From Planctomycetota bacterium (lineage in GTDB: Bacteria; Planctomycetota; UBA1135; UBA2386): 64,000 nucleotides of DNA. Below are positions 1 to 8,629 of this stretch, in pieces. The position numbers were made by a program, and so were the translations under genes. The stretch covers positions 230,815 through 294,814 of the forward strand of contig JACKIB010000005.1 in assembly GCA_020638695.1 (NCBI GenBank), given 5' to 3'. The notes under the pieces are model-generated. The model was not told the DNA's origin, ran no database searches, and was given only the letters and a program-made list of their open reading frames with translations. Each line of letters starts with the position of its first letter. Positions within the stretch are counted from its first letter, which is position 1.

Positions 1-93
1 ATGGTGGGTTTGCGCCCGTCCCGCGAGCGGGTTGCCGCCGGGATTCGTCGCATGAGTCGGCGAGCAAAGCGGGTCGCGGCCGGCGACACCCCA

Positions 94-1797
94 TCAGAGG
101 TACTTGAGCTTCCGCAGGAAGTCCTGGTAGGCCTTGTTCAGGCCCTCCCAGTCCCCGTCCGACCAGTTGCATACCGCCTTGTTGACGGCCTCGCAGATCG
201 CGGTGCGCGCTTTCTCGCCGGACTTGTCGTCCTTGCGCGCACGGGCCTCTTCCTCTTCCTCGGTCTCGGCCTCCTTGCGCGCCTTGGCCGGGTGTGCGTC
301 CTTGTACTGTTCGGTGGCCCGGACGCTGGCGCGCAGGTAGTCGAGCAGGAAATCCCGCCCGCGCAGGAGCTTGTGCTGCCGCCCGGGCCCCTCGAGGAAG
401 CGCAAGAACGTCACGATCTGATGGTCCGGCGCGAGTTTGGAGTTCCGCGCCTTCGACATCGCATCGGCGGTCACCGACATGATCTCCTTGGGTGTCATCA
501 GCTTGGCGTCCTTGCGGCGCAGCTCGCGAAACGCCTCGGGCTCGTACTCGTTGATGCGGAACTCGATCTGTCGGCCCTTCACCCGGGCACTGGCGCAGTA
601 GTCGCTGAGTGCAGAGGTGAGCCAGTACGGCGTGTTGGCGCTGAGCAACTCGTCCTTGTCGCTCATGTAGTGCGAGAAGATGGCGTAGGGCAGGTGGCCC
701 CAATCGCCGGTGTTGCCCTCACCCTTGTCCTCGTAGATCGCGATCTCCTTGTCGTCGATGCTGTACGCGTCGGACGAGCCGGTGCGGTAGGCCTTGTACT
801 CGTCGTAGTTCTTGCAGACTCGAATCAGGCCGCGCGAGACGTACTCGTCATTGAGCTTGCTGAAGCGCTTGTCGCACCAGTTCCAACACGTCTCGGCGGC
901 TTTGCACAGTCGAGCGGTGTACTTCGGCGACGCGTGCGTGAGCACCGTGATGTTCTTGGTCTTGATCACCGTCCAGCCCTCGGGCAGTCCGGCGATTGCC
1001 TTCTTGATCCGGGCTTGCTCGATCTCCTGCCGAATCTTGAGTCGCTCGGCGGCGGTCTTCTTCTTCCAGTCCAGGCGGAGGATCTTCCCGAACGTGGCTG
1101 GGGTCTGCTTGCCAGCCAGCGACGTGTTGGCGTTCTCGCGGGGCAGGAACTTGAACGACTGAATGCTCCGCAGTCCGGTGGAATCGAGCTTCTTGTAGTG
1201 GTGCATCAAGAACTCGAACTCGACCGCGAAATCGACCCCTTCGGTGCCGTGGAACACGTAGGCGAGGAAGTGCTTGCGACCGCCGTAGGCGAGCTTCTCG
1301 ACCTTGACCTCGTAGATGGTCACGGGCACGCCAGCGAGCTTGTCCTTCTTCTCGACCGCGAAGTGGAAGCCTCCCTGGCTGAGGTTGCGCTTCACGTAGT
1401 CCTTGTAGTCGCGGTAGGGGAGCCGCAGCGTACGGACCGAGGACTTCTTGTCCTCGCTTCGCTCCACGGTGACCATCTTCTTGATCACCTCCTTGTCGAA
1501 CTGGATCACGCGCATCACCGGGCGGTGCGACACGAACCCGCCGTCCAGCTTCACGTGTCCTTCGTACTCCCGGTTCGATTGGAATTGGGCGACGATCCAC
1601 TTCTCGTCGACCTGGATCGGCACCTGCGTCCAGCGCTGCGGCACCTTGATCTGGAAGCCGAGCTTGGCGTCGGTGTAGATGCCGCGCTCCAGGGTTCCCT
1701 GACCCGGCAGCATGCCGAACGAGAGGGTCAGGGCTGCGGCGATCACGCTGCACCGCCAGGCGCCTGAGTGCGGGAAACGAGTGTGATTTTGCGTCAT
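94..1797 (-). CDS. Secreted protein with degenerate DUF1570-like (gluzincin-fold) C-terminal domain
   Basis: Start ATG at 1797 is chosen because AAGGAG lies 9 nt upstream and a clear signal peptide follows (hydrophobic run about residues 15-30). An upstream in-frame start would add 76 low-complexity residues. The protein is 567 aa. Residues about 35-250 form a globular beta-rich domain of unknown function. From about residue 270 the sequence resembles the metallopeptidase-like DUF1570 proteins common in planctomycetes: a KTKNITVLTH strand, then a segment where HExxH would be expected (AIFSHYMSD), then TPYWLTSALSDY where Wl.EG.A.y is usual. The zinc and catalytic glutamates are not apparent, so a catalytically dead relative is likely. 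The C-terminus is charged. It lies downstream of the MoxR/vWA module on the same strand, after a 315 bp gap. Family assignment is by recollection of pattern only. Confidence 0.75.
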   Translation of the reverse strand: MTQNHTRFPHSGAWRCSVIAAALTLSFGMLPGQGTLERGIYTDAKLGFQIKVPQRWTQVPIQVDEKWIVAQFQSNREYEGHVKLDGGFVSHRPVMRVIQFDKEVIKKMVTVERSEDKKSSVRTLRLPYRDYKDYVKRNLSQGGFHFAVEKKDKLAGVPVTIYEVKVEKLAYGGRKHFLAYVFHGTEGVDFAVEFEFLMHHYKKLDSTGLRSIQSFKFLPRENANTSLAGKQTPATFGKILRLDWKKKTAAERLKIRQEIEQARIKKAIAGLPEGWTVIKTKNITVLTHASPKYTARLCKAAETCWNWCDKRFSKLNDEYVSRGLIRVCKNYDEYKAYRTGSSDAYSIDDKEIAIYEDKGEGNTGDWGHLPYAIFSHYMSDKDELLSANTPYWLTSALSDYCASARVKGRQIEFRINEYEPEAFRELRRKDAKLMTPKEIMSVTADAMSKARNSKLAPDHQIVTFLRFLEGPGRQHKLLRGRDFLLDYLRASVRATEQYKDAHPAKARKEAETEEEEEARARKDDKSGEKARTAICEAVNKAVCNWSDGDWEGLNKAYQDFLRKLKYL

Positions 1798-1824
1798 GAC
1801 GCGCTGCTCCTTCGGGTCGTGGGG

Positions 1825-1830
1825 ATGGTA
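1825..1830 (-). promoter_or_regulatory. Candidate -10 box (TACCAT)
   Basis: TACCAT on the minus strand, 27 nt upstream of the ATG at 1797 with a Shine-Dalgarno in between. The same hexamer precedes the gene that starts at 22692. No convincing -35 element is seen. Confidence 0.35.
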
Positions 1831-1993
1831 CCCCGCCTGCGGTTCTCGTGCACCGGGGGCTGATGAGAGATCGGATCCGTGGATGGGTGACGGTCCCTCC
1901 GGGCTGGTCGGCTCCCCGGGCTGGGCGATCGGCCTGTGGTGGCCCGGGCGAGGGGACCTGCGTTGCGTCGGGCACACGAATCCGGTGGATTCG

Positions 1994-2012
1994 GGAACCT
2001 CACGGAGGTTCC
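1994..2012. terminator. Perfect 8-bp stem-loop, possible terminator
   Basis: GGAACCTC and GAGGTTCC separated by ACG form a perfect hairpin about 100 nt downstream of the coiled-coil gene's stop codon on the minus strand. A T6 tract lies just before it in minus-strand order rather than after it, so it is not a textbook intrinsic terminator. Confidence 0.4.
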
Positions 2013-2112
2013 GACGCGGTGCCAAAAAACCGCAGCCCCGCGAATTCAGTAGGGTCCCGAGAAAGGTGGGTGCGGGCCGTCGTGGTTGCAGCGGGTGCGC
2101 GCCGCGGCCGAC

Positions 2113-5100
2113 CTACTTGCCGCCCTTTCCCTTCTGCTGCTCTTCCGACTTGGGTGGGTCTGCCTCGCCTTCCTGCGGTGGATTGAGCGCGCTCTCGATC
2201 TGCTTCTTCAGCTCCAGGAAGATCTCGGTCACCTTGTTGTGCCGGTGAGCCAGTCGCTCGAGCAGCGCCAGATCCACCTCGGAGACGTTGTCGCCGCGGG
2301 TCTCGATCAGCTTCTCCATGAACTTGGTCCGCCGCAGCATGTCCTGCTCCATCTGCTTGAGCATCTCCAGCTCGGCGGTGATCGACACCAATCGACGGCG
2401 TTGGTTCTGATTGTTCTGCTGGTCCTGCTGTTGCTGCTGCTGTTGCTGCTGCTGCTGTTGCTGCTGTTCGCGGCGCTGTTTGGCTCGGCGCTGCTGCTCG
2501 CGCTTGAGGGCGTCGAGCAACTTGCGGGTCCGATCCTCGACATCGCGTTGGAGCACCACGGTGACCTCGTCGGGTAGCGGGCGGCTGCCGGACAACCGCT
2601 TGCGGACCTCGTCGAGGTCCTGCTCGTTGGAGCGCAGGGCGTGGCTGAACACCAACACCGCCTCCTTCTCCAGCGCTTCCCGCATGAACGCGCTCTTGTC
2701 CTTCAGGTCGCCCTCCTCCTGGCCGAGCTCGTTGAGTCGGCGCCGTGCCCGGCGGGTCAGGCCGGACCGACTCGCCATGGTCTTGCCCGCGGCTTCGGTG
2801 TGCTTGGTGATCGGCTCTTGCTTGGCCAGCATCTGCTTCAGCTCATCGGCGATCTTGAACAGCAGTTCTTCCTGACGGAGGTCTTCGTAGCGCTCCCGCT
2901 CCTCTTGCAGGGCACGCTTCGCCTCGTCGAGCTTCTGTCGCGCTTCCTGCTGCTTCTGCTCCGCCTGATCGTTGTCGCCCTCATCGAGCTTCTCGGACGC
3001 CTGCTTGGCGGCCTGTGCCGCCTGATCGAGGGCCTGTTGGGCGCGCTGGTTCTTGCGCTCTTCCGCCAGCTTGGCGAGCTGCATGATGTCGTCGGCGAGC
3101 TTCTTCTGCTCCTTGGCCTGTTCCTTCAGCTCCTGGCGCTGCTGTTGGTCGAGCGGTCGGTTGCGCTCGATCTGCTCCTTGGCCTGCTGCAGTGATTTCC
3201 GCGCCTCGTCCTGTTGGCGCGCGGCCTCCGCTTGACGGTTGTTGCGCAACGCGGACTCGGCCTGCTGCATCTGCTGTTGGGCACGCTGTACCTGCTGGTC
3301 AGCAGCGCGCTGCTGCTTGGGTGCCAGGTCGCCGTTGGCCTGCGCCTTCTGCATCTGCTGGCGCAGTTGCTGCGCGTCCTTCTGGATGTCCGCCTGACGC
3401 TGGGCTGCTTGATCTCGCTGCTGCTGCGGTGAGCCGACCTGTCCGAGTTCCTTCTCGATCTGTGCCTTGGCCTGTTGCAGCTGCTCGCGTGACTGCTGGA
3501 GGCGTCGGTCGAGGTCCTTCGTCTCCTGCGGGTCGGTCGGTTTGCCCGGGTTGCGCTCTGCCTGCTGACGCAACTGCTCGGCGGCGCGCCGCAGCTGCCG
3601 GTCCGCTTCGTCGAGCCGCTGGGCGGCCCGGTTCTCGGCCGGTCGTTGTTCGTTCGTCGGGCTCGGCTTGGCGCTGTCTGGCTTGCCGCTGTCCGGCTTG
3701 TCGGCGGTGCGCGGTTGGCCTTCCTTCGGCTTGCGCGCGGCATCCGGGCTCGCCTCGGGCTTGGCGCCCGGCGATTCGCGCAGCCGCCTCGCAACCTCCG
3801 CGGCGTCACTCGCGAGTTGATCGGCCCGCTTGTTCGGTTCGGGGTCGCGGTTGCGCATCCCCTCACGCGCCTCGGCCAGCTTGCGCATCGCCTGAGCGAG
3901 CAGCGAAGTCAGTCGCTGCGTGGAGTCCGGCTGGGGTGCCGCCTTCTTGGCCTCGGCCATCGCCTTGGCGGCCTTCTGCAGGTCCTGCTCCGGTTGGCCG
4001 AGCGGTGCCTTGTCGGCTTGCCGTTGCTCGGTGGCCTGCTTCGCGGCGTCACCGACCTTGCGCTCGAGCTCTCCGATCTTCCGGTTGTTGGCTGTGCGTT
4101 GACCGGCGAGGGACTCGTCGGCCCGCTTCTGCGTCGCCTTGGCCACGTCGCCGAGCTTGTCCGCGGCCGCCGCGTCGAGCTGCTTCTGCAACTCGTCGAG
4201 TTGCTTCTGCAGCGCGGCGTCCTGCTTGTCCTTGGTCTGTTCGAGTTCGCTGCGCAATTGGTCGCGAGCCTCTTGGGTCTCGGCGCTGTCCTTGCGTTGG
4301 GTCGCCTGGTCGAGCCGCTTGGCCGCGTCGGCGACCCGCTCGAGCCCGCGCTGCTTGCTGAGTTCAGCCATCTGCTGCTGCAACTCGGCTCGCAGGGCAC
4401 CGAGTTCGAACGCGTTGCGCTGCGCCTGGCTGCGCGCATCGGGGTCGGTGCGCCGTTTGGCGACCGACTTCTCCAGTTGACTCTGGCTGCGCAGCAGCTG
4501 ATCGATGCGCCGCAGAGCCTCCTCGAGGAACGGCTGGCGGGTACCGGCATCGCGCTGGTTCTGCTGGCTCTCCTCGGCCTGCCGGCGCGCGAGATCACGC
4601 AGCTTGTCGGTGAGTTCGCGCTCGGCCTGTGAGACCTGGCGTCGCGAAGTGGCTCGGTTCTTCTCCAGCAGCTCCGACTGGCGCTGCGCCAGCTGGGACG
4701 CGGTCTGCTCCATGCGCCGGGTCTCGCCGATCTCCTCGTTGATCTTGTCCATCGAGGGGCGTTCGAGCAGGATCTGCAGCAGCTCCTCGAGGTCCTTGAT
4801 CACCTTTGCAGATCGGGTGTTGGCTTGCGCCAGCGCCTTGGCGTCGAGCGCGTCGCGCACCCCGGCCACGGTTTCCAGCAGCCCGATCTTGTTGAGGTGT
4901 TCGAGCCCCTTGTCGAGCAGCTCGACGAAGCGCTGTTGACCTTCCTTGGCGTAGCGGGACCGCAGGGTGACCATCAGGTCCCGCAGCCGTTCGGCCTTGC
5001 GCAGCAGGGTCTGCTGATCCTTTTGCGCTGCGGCGAGCAGGTCCTGCTCGGAGGTCGTCTGGGCGCAGATCCGTGGGGCGAGGAGCAGGAGCGAGCCGAG

Positions 5101-5127
5101 GGCACACGCGAACAGGGCTGTTCTCAT
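2113..5127 (-). CDS. Secreted giant coiled-coil protein with polyglutamine tract
   Basis: Start ATG at 5127 overlaps the TGA of the preceding gene (ATGA), so the two are translationally coupled; an earlier in-frame start inside that gene is rejected. The protein is 1004 aa. A signal peptide (MRTALFACALGSLLLL, cleavage near CAQ) is followed by an almost uninterrupted Gln/Glu/Lys/Arg/Ala-rich coiled coil. A Pro-rich linker interrupts it at about residues 470-520, and a run of 14 glutamines begins near residue 888. The C-terminus is a short helical domain ending in a lysine-rich tail. No enzymatic motif is visible. Coupling to the DUF4175-like membrane protein suggests a periplasmic scaffold that works with it; that is inference. 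Planctomycete clusters of this type often carry such a partner. Confidence 0.85.
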   Translation of the reverse strand: MRTALFACALGSLLLLAPRICAQTTSEQDLLAAAQKDQQTLLRKAERLRDLMVTLRSRYAKEGQQRFVELLDKGLEHLNKIGLLETVAGVRDALDAKALAQANTRSAKVIKDLEELLQILLERPSMDKINEEIGETRRMEQTASQLAQRQSELLEKNRATSRRQVSQAERELTDKLRDLARRQAEESQQNQRDAGTRQPFLEEALRRIDQLLRSQSQLEKSVAKRRTDPDARSQAQRNAFELGALRAELQQQMAELSKQRGLERVADAAKRLDQATQRKDSAETQEARDQLRSELEQTKDKQDAALQKQLDELQKQLDAAAADKLGDVAKATQKRADESLAGQRTANNRKIGELERKVGDAAKQATEQRQADKAPLGQPEQDLQKAAKAMAEAKKAAPQPDSTQRLTSLLAQAMRKLAEAREGMRNRDPEPNKRADQLASDAAEVARRLRESPGAKPEASPDAARKPKEGQPRTADKPDSGKPDSAKPSPTNEQRPAENRAAQRLDEADRQLRRAAEQLRQQAERNPGKPTDPQETKDLDRRLQQSREQLQQAKAQIEKELGQVGSPQQQRDQAAQRQADIQKDAQQLRQQMQKAQANGDLAPKQQRAADQQVQRAQQQMQQAESALRNNRQAEAARQQDEARKSLQQAKEQIERNRPLDQQQRQELKEQAKEQKKLADDIMQLAKLAEERKNQRAQQALDQAAQAAKQASEKLDEGDNDQAEQKQQEARQKLDEAKRALQEERERYEDLRQEELLFKIADELKQMLAKQEPITKHTEAAGKTMASRSGLTRRARRRLNELGQEEGDLKDKSAFMREALEKEAVLVFSHALRSNEQDLDEVRKRLSGSRPLPDEVTVVLQRDVEDRTRKLLDALKREQQRRAKQRREQQQQQQQQQQQQQQDQQNNQNQRRRLVSITAELEMLKQMEQDMLRRTKFMEKLIETRGDNVSEVDLALLERLAHRHNKVTEIFLELKKQIESALNPPQEGEADPPKSEEQQKGKGGK

Positions 5128-7457
5128 TTCTTGTCTCCCTGAAGCTTCTTGGTGCGGGTCTGGATCTCCCGCTGCTGATCTAGGATCGATCGGGTGTGGG
5201 TGATGACGTCCTGGAACTCGTTCCACTTACGTAGGTACGCCTCCAGTTGCCGCAGCGCCTCGAGCATCGTGCGCTGGTTGGCGTCCACCTTGCGCAGTGC
5301 TTCGACCGCGCTCTTGCTGTTGGGCGCAACACGCGACTGCGCGAGCAGCTTCATCGTCGCGGGTGCGAGGAACTCGGCCACCCGATCCGCCACCTGCACC
5401 ATCTGCAGCAGCGGGTCGAGCGCCTTGTCCATCGCCCCGAGGCGGCCATCCCGCCGTCGCTTCTCCAGGTCGCGGTAGAATGCCGGGTGGAAGCGCACCG
5501 CGCTGGTCACGGCCTCGTGAAAGGTCCGGTACAACTCGAGCACCGTGTTGGCGTGGACGGACGGCTCGAGCCGGTTGAACAGGTGGAAGTCGAAGGCCCG
5601 CATCAGCTCGATGTGGATCCGCTGCACCGCGCCCAGCACCCGGCCCTGGGCGACCTCGACGTAGGTGATCGGAACCTGCTGCTGGGCCAACGGCTTGCCG
5701 CCCTCGAGTGCGTCGAGGATGTCCTTCAGCCGCTCGTTGCGGTCACCGAGCAGCTTGAGATTCTGCTCCACGTCTTCGCGCACGCGGCGGAAGTGGCTCG
5801 ACACCGTGCGCAGCAGCTCGGTTTCGCCGACCACCCGCACCTGGCGCGGACCGATGTCCTTCGCGCTGGGCCCCGGCTCGCGGTTGTCGGTCAGCTTGAC
5901 CATCACCACCAGCGTCTTCGGCGGCTTCGCGACCCGGTCCTTGAACTCCGGCTGGGCGAGATCGACCAACGCGAGCACCGCGCGGGTCTTCACCGGTTCG
6001 GCCGCGGTGTCACTGGATGCCTGGAACAGCGGGCGGGTCAGCTGGTCCGTGCCGCCGAATCCGATCGCCAGACTGGCCGAGGTCAGTCCGAAATCGTCGG
6101 TGGCGTGCACCCGCACCGGGACGATCGCATCGGGGAGCGCGAGGTTGAGCGAGTCGTCCTCCGGGCAGAGGATCCGGCCGACCGGTGGGTGATCGGGCGT
6201 CGCGGCGATGTGGTAGGTCCCGGGGTTGGGGTTGTGTAGCCCCTCCTTGCCGACCAACAGCACTTGGTAGCGGTCCGACTGCGTAACCTTGAGTTTGCCG
6301 GTGTGCGCGACCTTGCCGCTGTCGTCGTCGATCCGTACCGGCGTGAGCTTCAGCTGCTGGCCCGACTCCAGGAACTTCAGCTCGGCTTGCTGCACTTCCG
6401 CGGTCGCCGTGACGTGGAACTCGATCTCGCTGCCGATCAGCGCATCGATGCTGCCACCGTCCTGGATCGCGGGTGCCTTGCGGGTGTAGGTCGGAAAGCT
6501 GATCTTCGCGCGGACCATCTCCACCCGGGGCGCGTGGATCACCCGGACCGACACCTCGGCGTCGCCGCGGTCGTCGTCGCCGCCGCGGGCGCGGAACGAG
6601 AACGGACCGGAGACGCGCCGGAACGTGTGCTTGAACAGCCCGTCGCCGCGTGCCGACATCGTGCTGCGCGGCGCCAGGCCGCGCCCGCCCTGGACCAGCA
6701 GTTCGACTTCGCGCGGCACCACGCCGTGCGCGCGCACCAGCACCGCCAGGTCGCCGCCGGCGGCGAGGGTCACGGTGATTCGATCGCCATCGCGCTGGAC
6801 GCGATACGCGGCGCTCGATTCCTCACTGCTCGACGGCCGCTCGATCACCAAGCGGGTGTCGCGCGGGTAGGGGACATCGAACCCGAGGGCGCGCTGGAGG
6901 AACACCCCGGTGCCCTTGGGGTTGATCGCCGCGAAGCCGAGGCCCAACGCCAACAGTGCACCAGCCGCTGCCCACACACGGGCGGTGCTGCGCGCCGACA
7001 GCAGGTCTTGGTAGTCGATCTTCTGCGCGTGTCGGGCTGCGTCCGCGACCACATGCTCGATCATCGCGCGCGACTGGTTGCGCAGTGCGTCGTCGTCGCC
7101 GGTGGTCGCCTGGTGGCCGAGCTGCAATGCCGAGATCAGTTTGTGTCGAAGCTCGGGGAAGTGCTGCTCGGTGGCCAGCGCCACGTCCTGCTCGGTCAGG
7201 CTGCGGCGCAGCGGGTAGCGGATCCGCCGGTCCAGCAGGAACACCCCGTAGCTGGCGATGCCCAGCGTCAGCAGAACGCGCACCGCGCGCGGGAGATCCA
7301 GGTAGCGGTCGAGCGGGTAGTAGACGAGCAGCGCCAGCAACACGCCGACCAGCACGCTGCCGATCCCGTGGATCAGGAAGCGCCGGCGGATGCGGCCGAG
7401 CTGGCGACCGAGCAGGGCGTGGATCTGCCGCTCGAGCTGTTCTTGAACTTGGGTCAC
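5124..7457 (-). CDS. DUF4175-like membrane protein
   Basis: A 777 aa protein starting with GTG at 7457, one base after the upstream stop. The N-terminus has a short amphipathic stretch, then two membrane segments (about residues 28-46 and 58-75), a soluble loop, and a third hydrophobic segment near 160-178. The remaining 600 residues are predicted extracytoplasmic, with repeated beta-sandwich-like strands and a helical C-terminal third ending in a coiled coil. This architecture matches the DUF4175 proteins found beside MoxR/vWA clusters. The role is unknown; the large external part suggests an envelope scaffold. It is coupled to the coiled-coil gene (ATGA) and to the repeat-protein gene upstream, so all three are probably one transcript. 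Confidence 0.82.
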   Translation of the reverse strand: MTQVQEQLERQIHALLGRQLGRIRRRFLIHGIGSVLVGVLLALLVYYPLDRYLDLPRAVRVLLTLGIASYGVFLLDRRIRYPLRRSLTEQDVALATEQHFPELRHKLISALQLGHQATTGDDDALRNQSRAMIEHVVADAARHAQKIDYQDLLSARSTARVWAAAGALLALGLGFAAINPKGTGVFLQRALGFDVPYPRDTRLVIERPSSSEESSAAYRVQRDGDRITVTLAAGGDLAVLVRAHGVVPREVELLVQGGRGLAPRSTMSARGDGLFKHTFRRVSGPFSFRARGGDDDRGDAEVSVRVIHAPRVEMVRAKISFPTYTRKAPAIQDGGSIDALIGSEIEFHVTATAEVQQAELKFLESGQQLKLTPVRIDDDSGKVAHTGKLKVTQSDRYQVLLVGKEGLHNPNPGTYHIAATPDHPPVGRILCPEDDSLNLALPDAIVPVRVHATDDFGLTSASLAIGFGGTDQLTRPLFQASSDTAAEPVKTRAVLALVDLAQPEFKDRVAKPPKTLVVMVKLTDNREPGPSAKDIGPRQVRVVGETELLRTVSSHFRRVREDVEQNLKLLGDRNERLKDILDALEGGKPLAQQQVPITYVEVAQGRVLGAVQRIHIELMRAFDFHLFNRLEPSVHANTVLELYRTFHEAVTSAVRFHPAFYRDLEKRRRDGRLGAMDKALDPLLQMVQVADRVAEFLAPATMKLLAQSRVAPNSKSAVEALRKVDANQRTMLEALRQLEAYLRKWNEFQDVITHTRSILDQQREIQTRTKKLQGDKK

Positions 7458-7458
7458 G

Positions 7459-8619
7459 TCAGCGCTGGAAGATCGGCAGGTACTGGTAGGGGATCTGCAG
7501 GATCAGCGTCGCTACCGCGGTGGAGAACGCGGTGCCGGGGCCGCACGAGCACGGCCACGAACCGTCGGCTCGCTGATTGCGCAGCAGTTCGCGCCGCATG
7601 GTGGTGAAGTACGAGCGCCAGTGCGAACCACCGGCGGTGAAGAACGCCTGCACGGCGTAGTAGTGCCCGTAGTAGAAGAAGTAGTGACCTTCGCGCCCGT
7701 ATTGGTTGTTGAAATGACCGAGCTGGCTGCGCAGGTACTCGAGCGCCGGTTCGATCAGGCGACTCTCGTAGTTACCGGCGGCGTACAGCGTCGTCACGCC
7801 GGCGGCGGTGAGCGGGAAGGTCGCGCGGCTGTTGCCGCGCAGCTGGTAGCGGAACGCGCCGCCGCCTTCGAGGCCGCCGTAGTGACGGGGGCGCCGGCGG
7901 CTTCCGCCGTGCACGCTGCTCTGTTTGACGTAGTTCTCGGCGCGCGTGATGGTGGAGCGCGGCACGGTGATTCCGACGTTGCGCGCCGAACGGAGCGCCA
8001 TCACTTGGCACACCGTGATCGACATGTCCGATTCGCGCGCAAACAGCTGGTAGCGCCAGCCGCCCTCGGCGTTCTGCGAGTCGACGATCACCGTGATCGC
8101 TCGCTGTAGCGCATCCCGCACGTCCCGCCGGCGGGTCATCCCGTAGACTTCGGCGAGCAGCAGGGTGGCGAACGCGTGGCTGTACATCCGCGAGCCGTTG
8201 TCGTTGATGTAGCCGTTCTCCTTGACGCAGGCGAGCATGTAGCGCAGTCCGCGGCTGATCGAGTCGCCGTACTTCCCGCGACCCGGCGCGTGTCCACCGG
8301 CGAGGAAGCTCATCAGCGCCAGCGCAGTGACACCGACATGGCCGGACCGCGCACTGGTCACTTGGTAGTCGGTGTTCAGTTTGAACCCGACGTCCTGCGC
8401 CCAATAGCCGTTCGGGCTCTGCTTGGCGGCCAGGAACTGGAGGCCTCGATCGACGGCGCGCTCGAGGTTCGGGGTGATGAACGCCTGTTGGTCGGAGGTG
8501 CGGCGTTGCCGATTCGGCTCCTGCGCGCACAGCGGTGCGGCGAGGGCCAACGACGCGAGCAGCAACCGGTCGAGCACTCGGCGTGCTGCGGGAGATCGAT
8601 GCGGAGTCGGGATCGTCAT
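7459..8619 (-). CDS. Secreted squalene-cyclase/prenyltransferase-like alpha-alpha repeat protein
   Basis: A 386 aa protein with an N-terminal signal peptide (hydrophobic residues about 20-31, cleavage near LCAQ). The mature part contains repeated helices of the terpene-cyclase/prenyltransferase beta-subunit toroid type, recognisable from the QW-like ends: LAAKQSPNGYWAQ, DSQNAEGGWRYQ and RNQRADGSWPC. The catalytic DxDD of squalene-hopene cyclase and the zinc ligands of prenyltransferases are not evident, so a cyclase activity should not be assumed. Secreted proteins of this fold are numerous in planctomycetes and probably act as binding scaffolds (inference). It lies 10 bp after the PQQ gene and 1 bp before the DUF4175-like gene. 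Confidence 0.85.
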   Translation of the reverse strand: MTIPTPHRSPAARRVLDRLLLASLALAAPLCAQEPNRQRRTSDQQAFITPNLERAVDRGLQFLAAKQSPNGYWAQDVGFKLNTDYQVTSARSGHVGVTALALMSFLAGGHAPGRGKYGDSISRGLRYMLACVKENGYINDNGSRMYSHAFATLLLAEVYGMTRRRDVRDALQRAITVIVDSQNAEGGWRYQLFARESDMSITVCQVMALRSARNVGITVPRSTITRAENYVKQSSVHGGSRRRPRHYGGLEGGGAFRYQLRGNSRATFPLTAAGVTTLYAAGNYESRLIEPALEYLRSQLGHFNNQYGREGHYFFYYGHYYAVQAFFTAGGSHWRSYFTTMRRELLRNQRADGSWPCSCGPGTAFSTAVATLILQIPYQYLPIFQR

Positions 8620-8629
8620 GGGTCTCGGG

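Larger units (their letters stand above)
1798..2112. other. Intergenic region with promoter-like box and hairpins
   Basis: No gene is supported in these 315 bp. It holds a TACCAT box on the minus strand (1830-1825) 27 nt before the downstream start codon, a perfect 8 bp stem-loop at 1994-2012, and a run of six A (2023-2028; T on the minus strand). The apparent N-terminal extension of the downstream frame into this region has shadow-type composition. Confidence 0.6.

Noticed and set aside
1..1767. A plus-strand open frame from the window start
   Set aside because: Antisense to the DUF1570-like secreted protein, with Leu/Val/Arg-rich shadow composition; the minus-strand gene has a ribosome-binding site and signal peptide.
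7459..8619. Reading the cyclase-like repeat protein as an active squalene-hopene cyclase
   Set aside because: The protein is only 386 aa, is exported, and lacks a visible DxDD motif; only the toroid-type repeats are supported.
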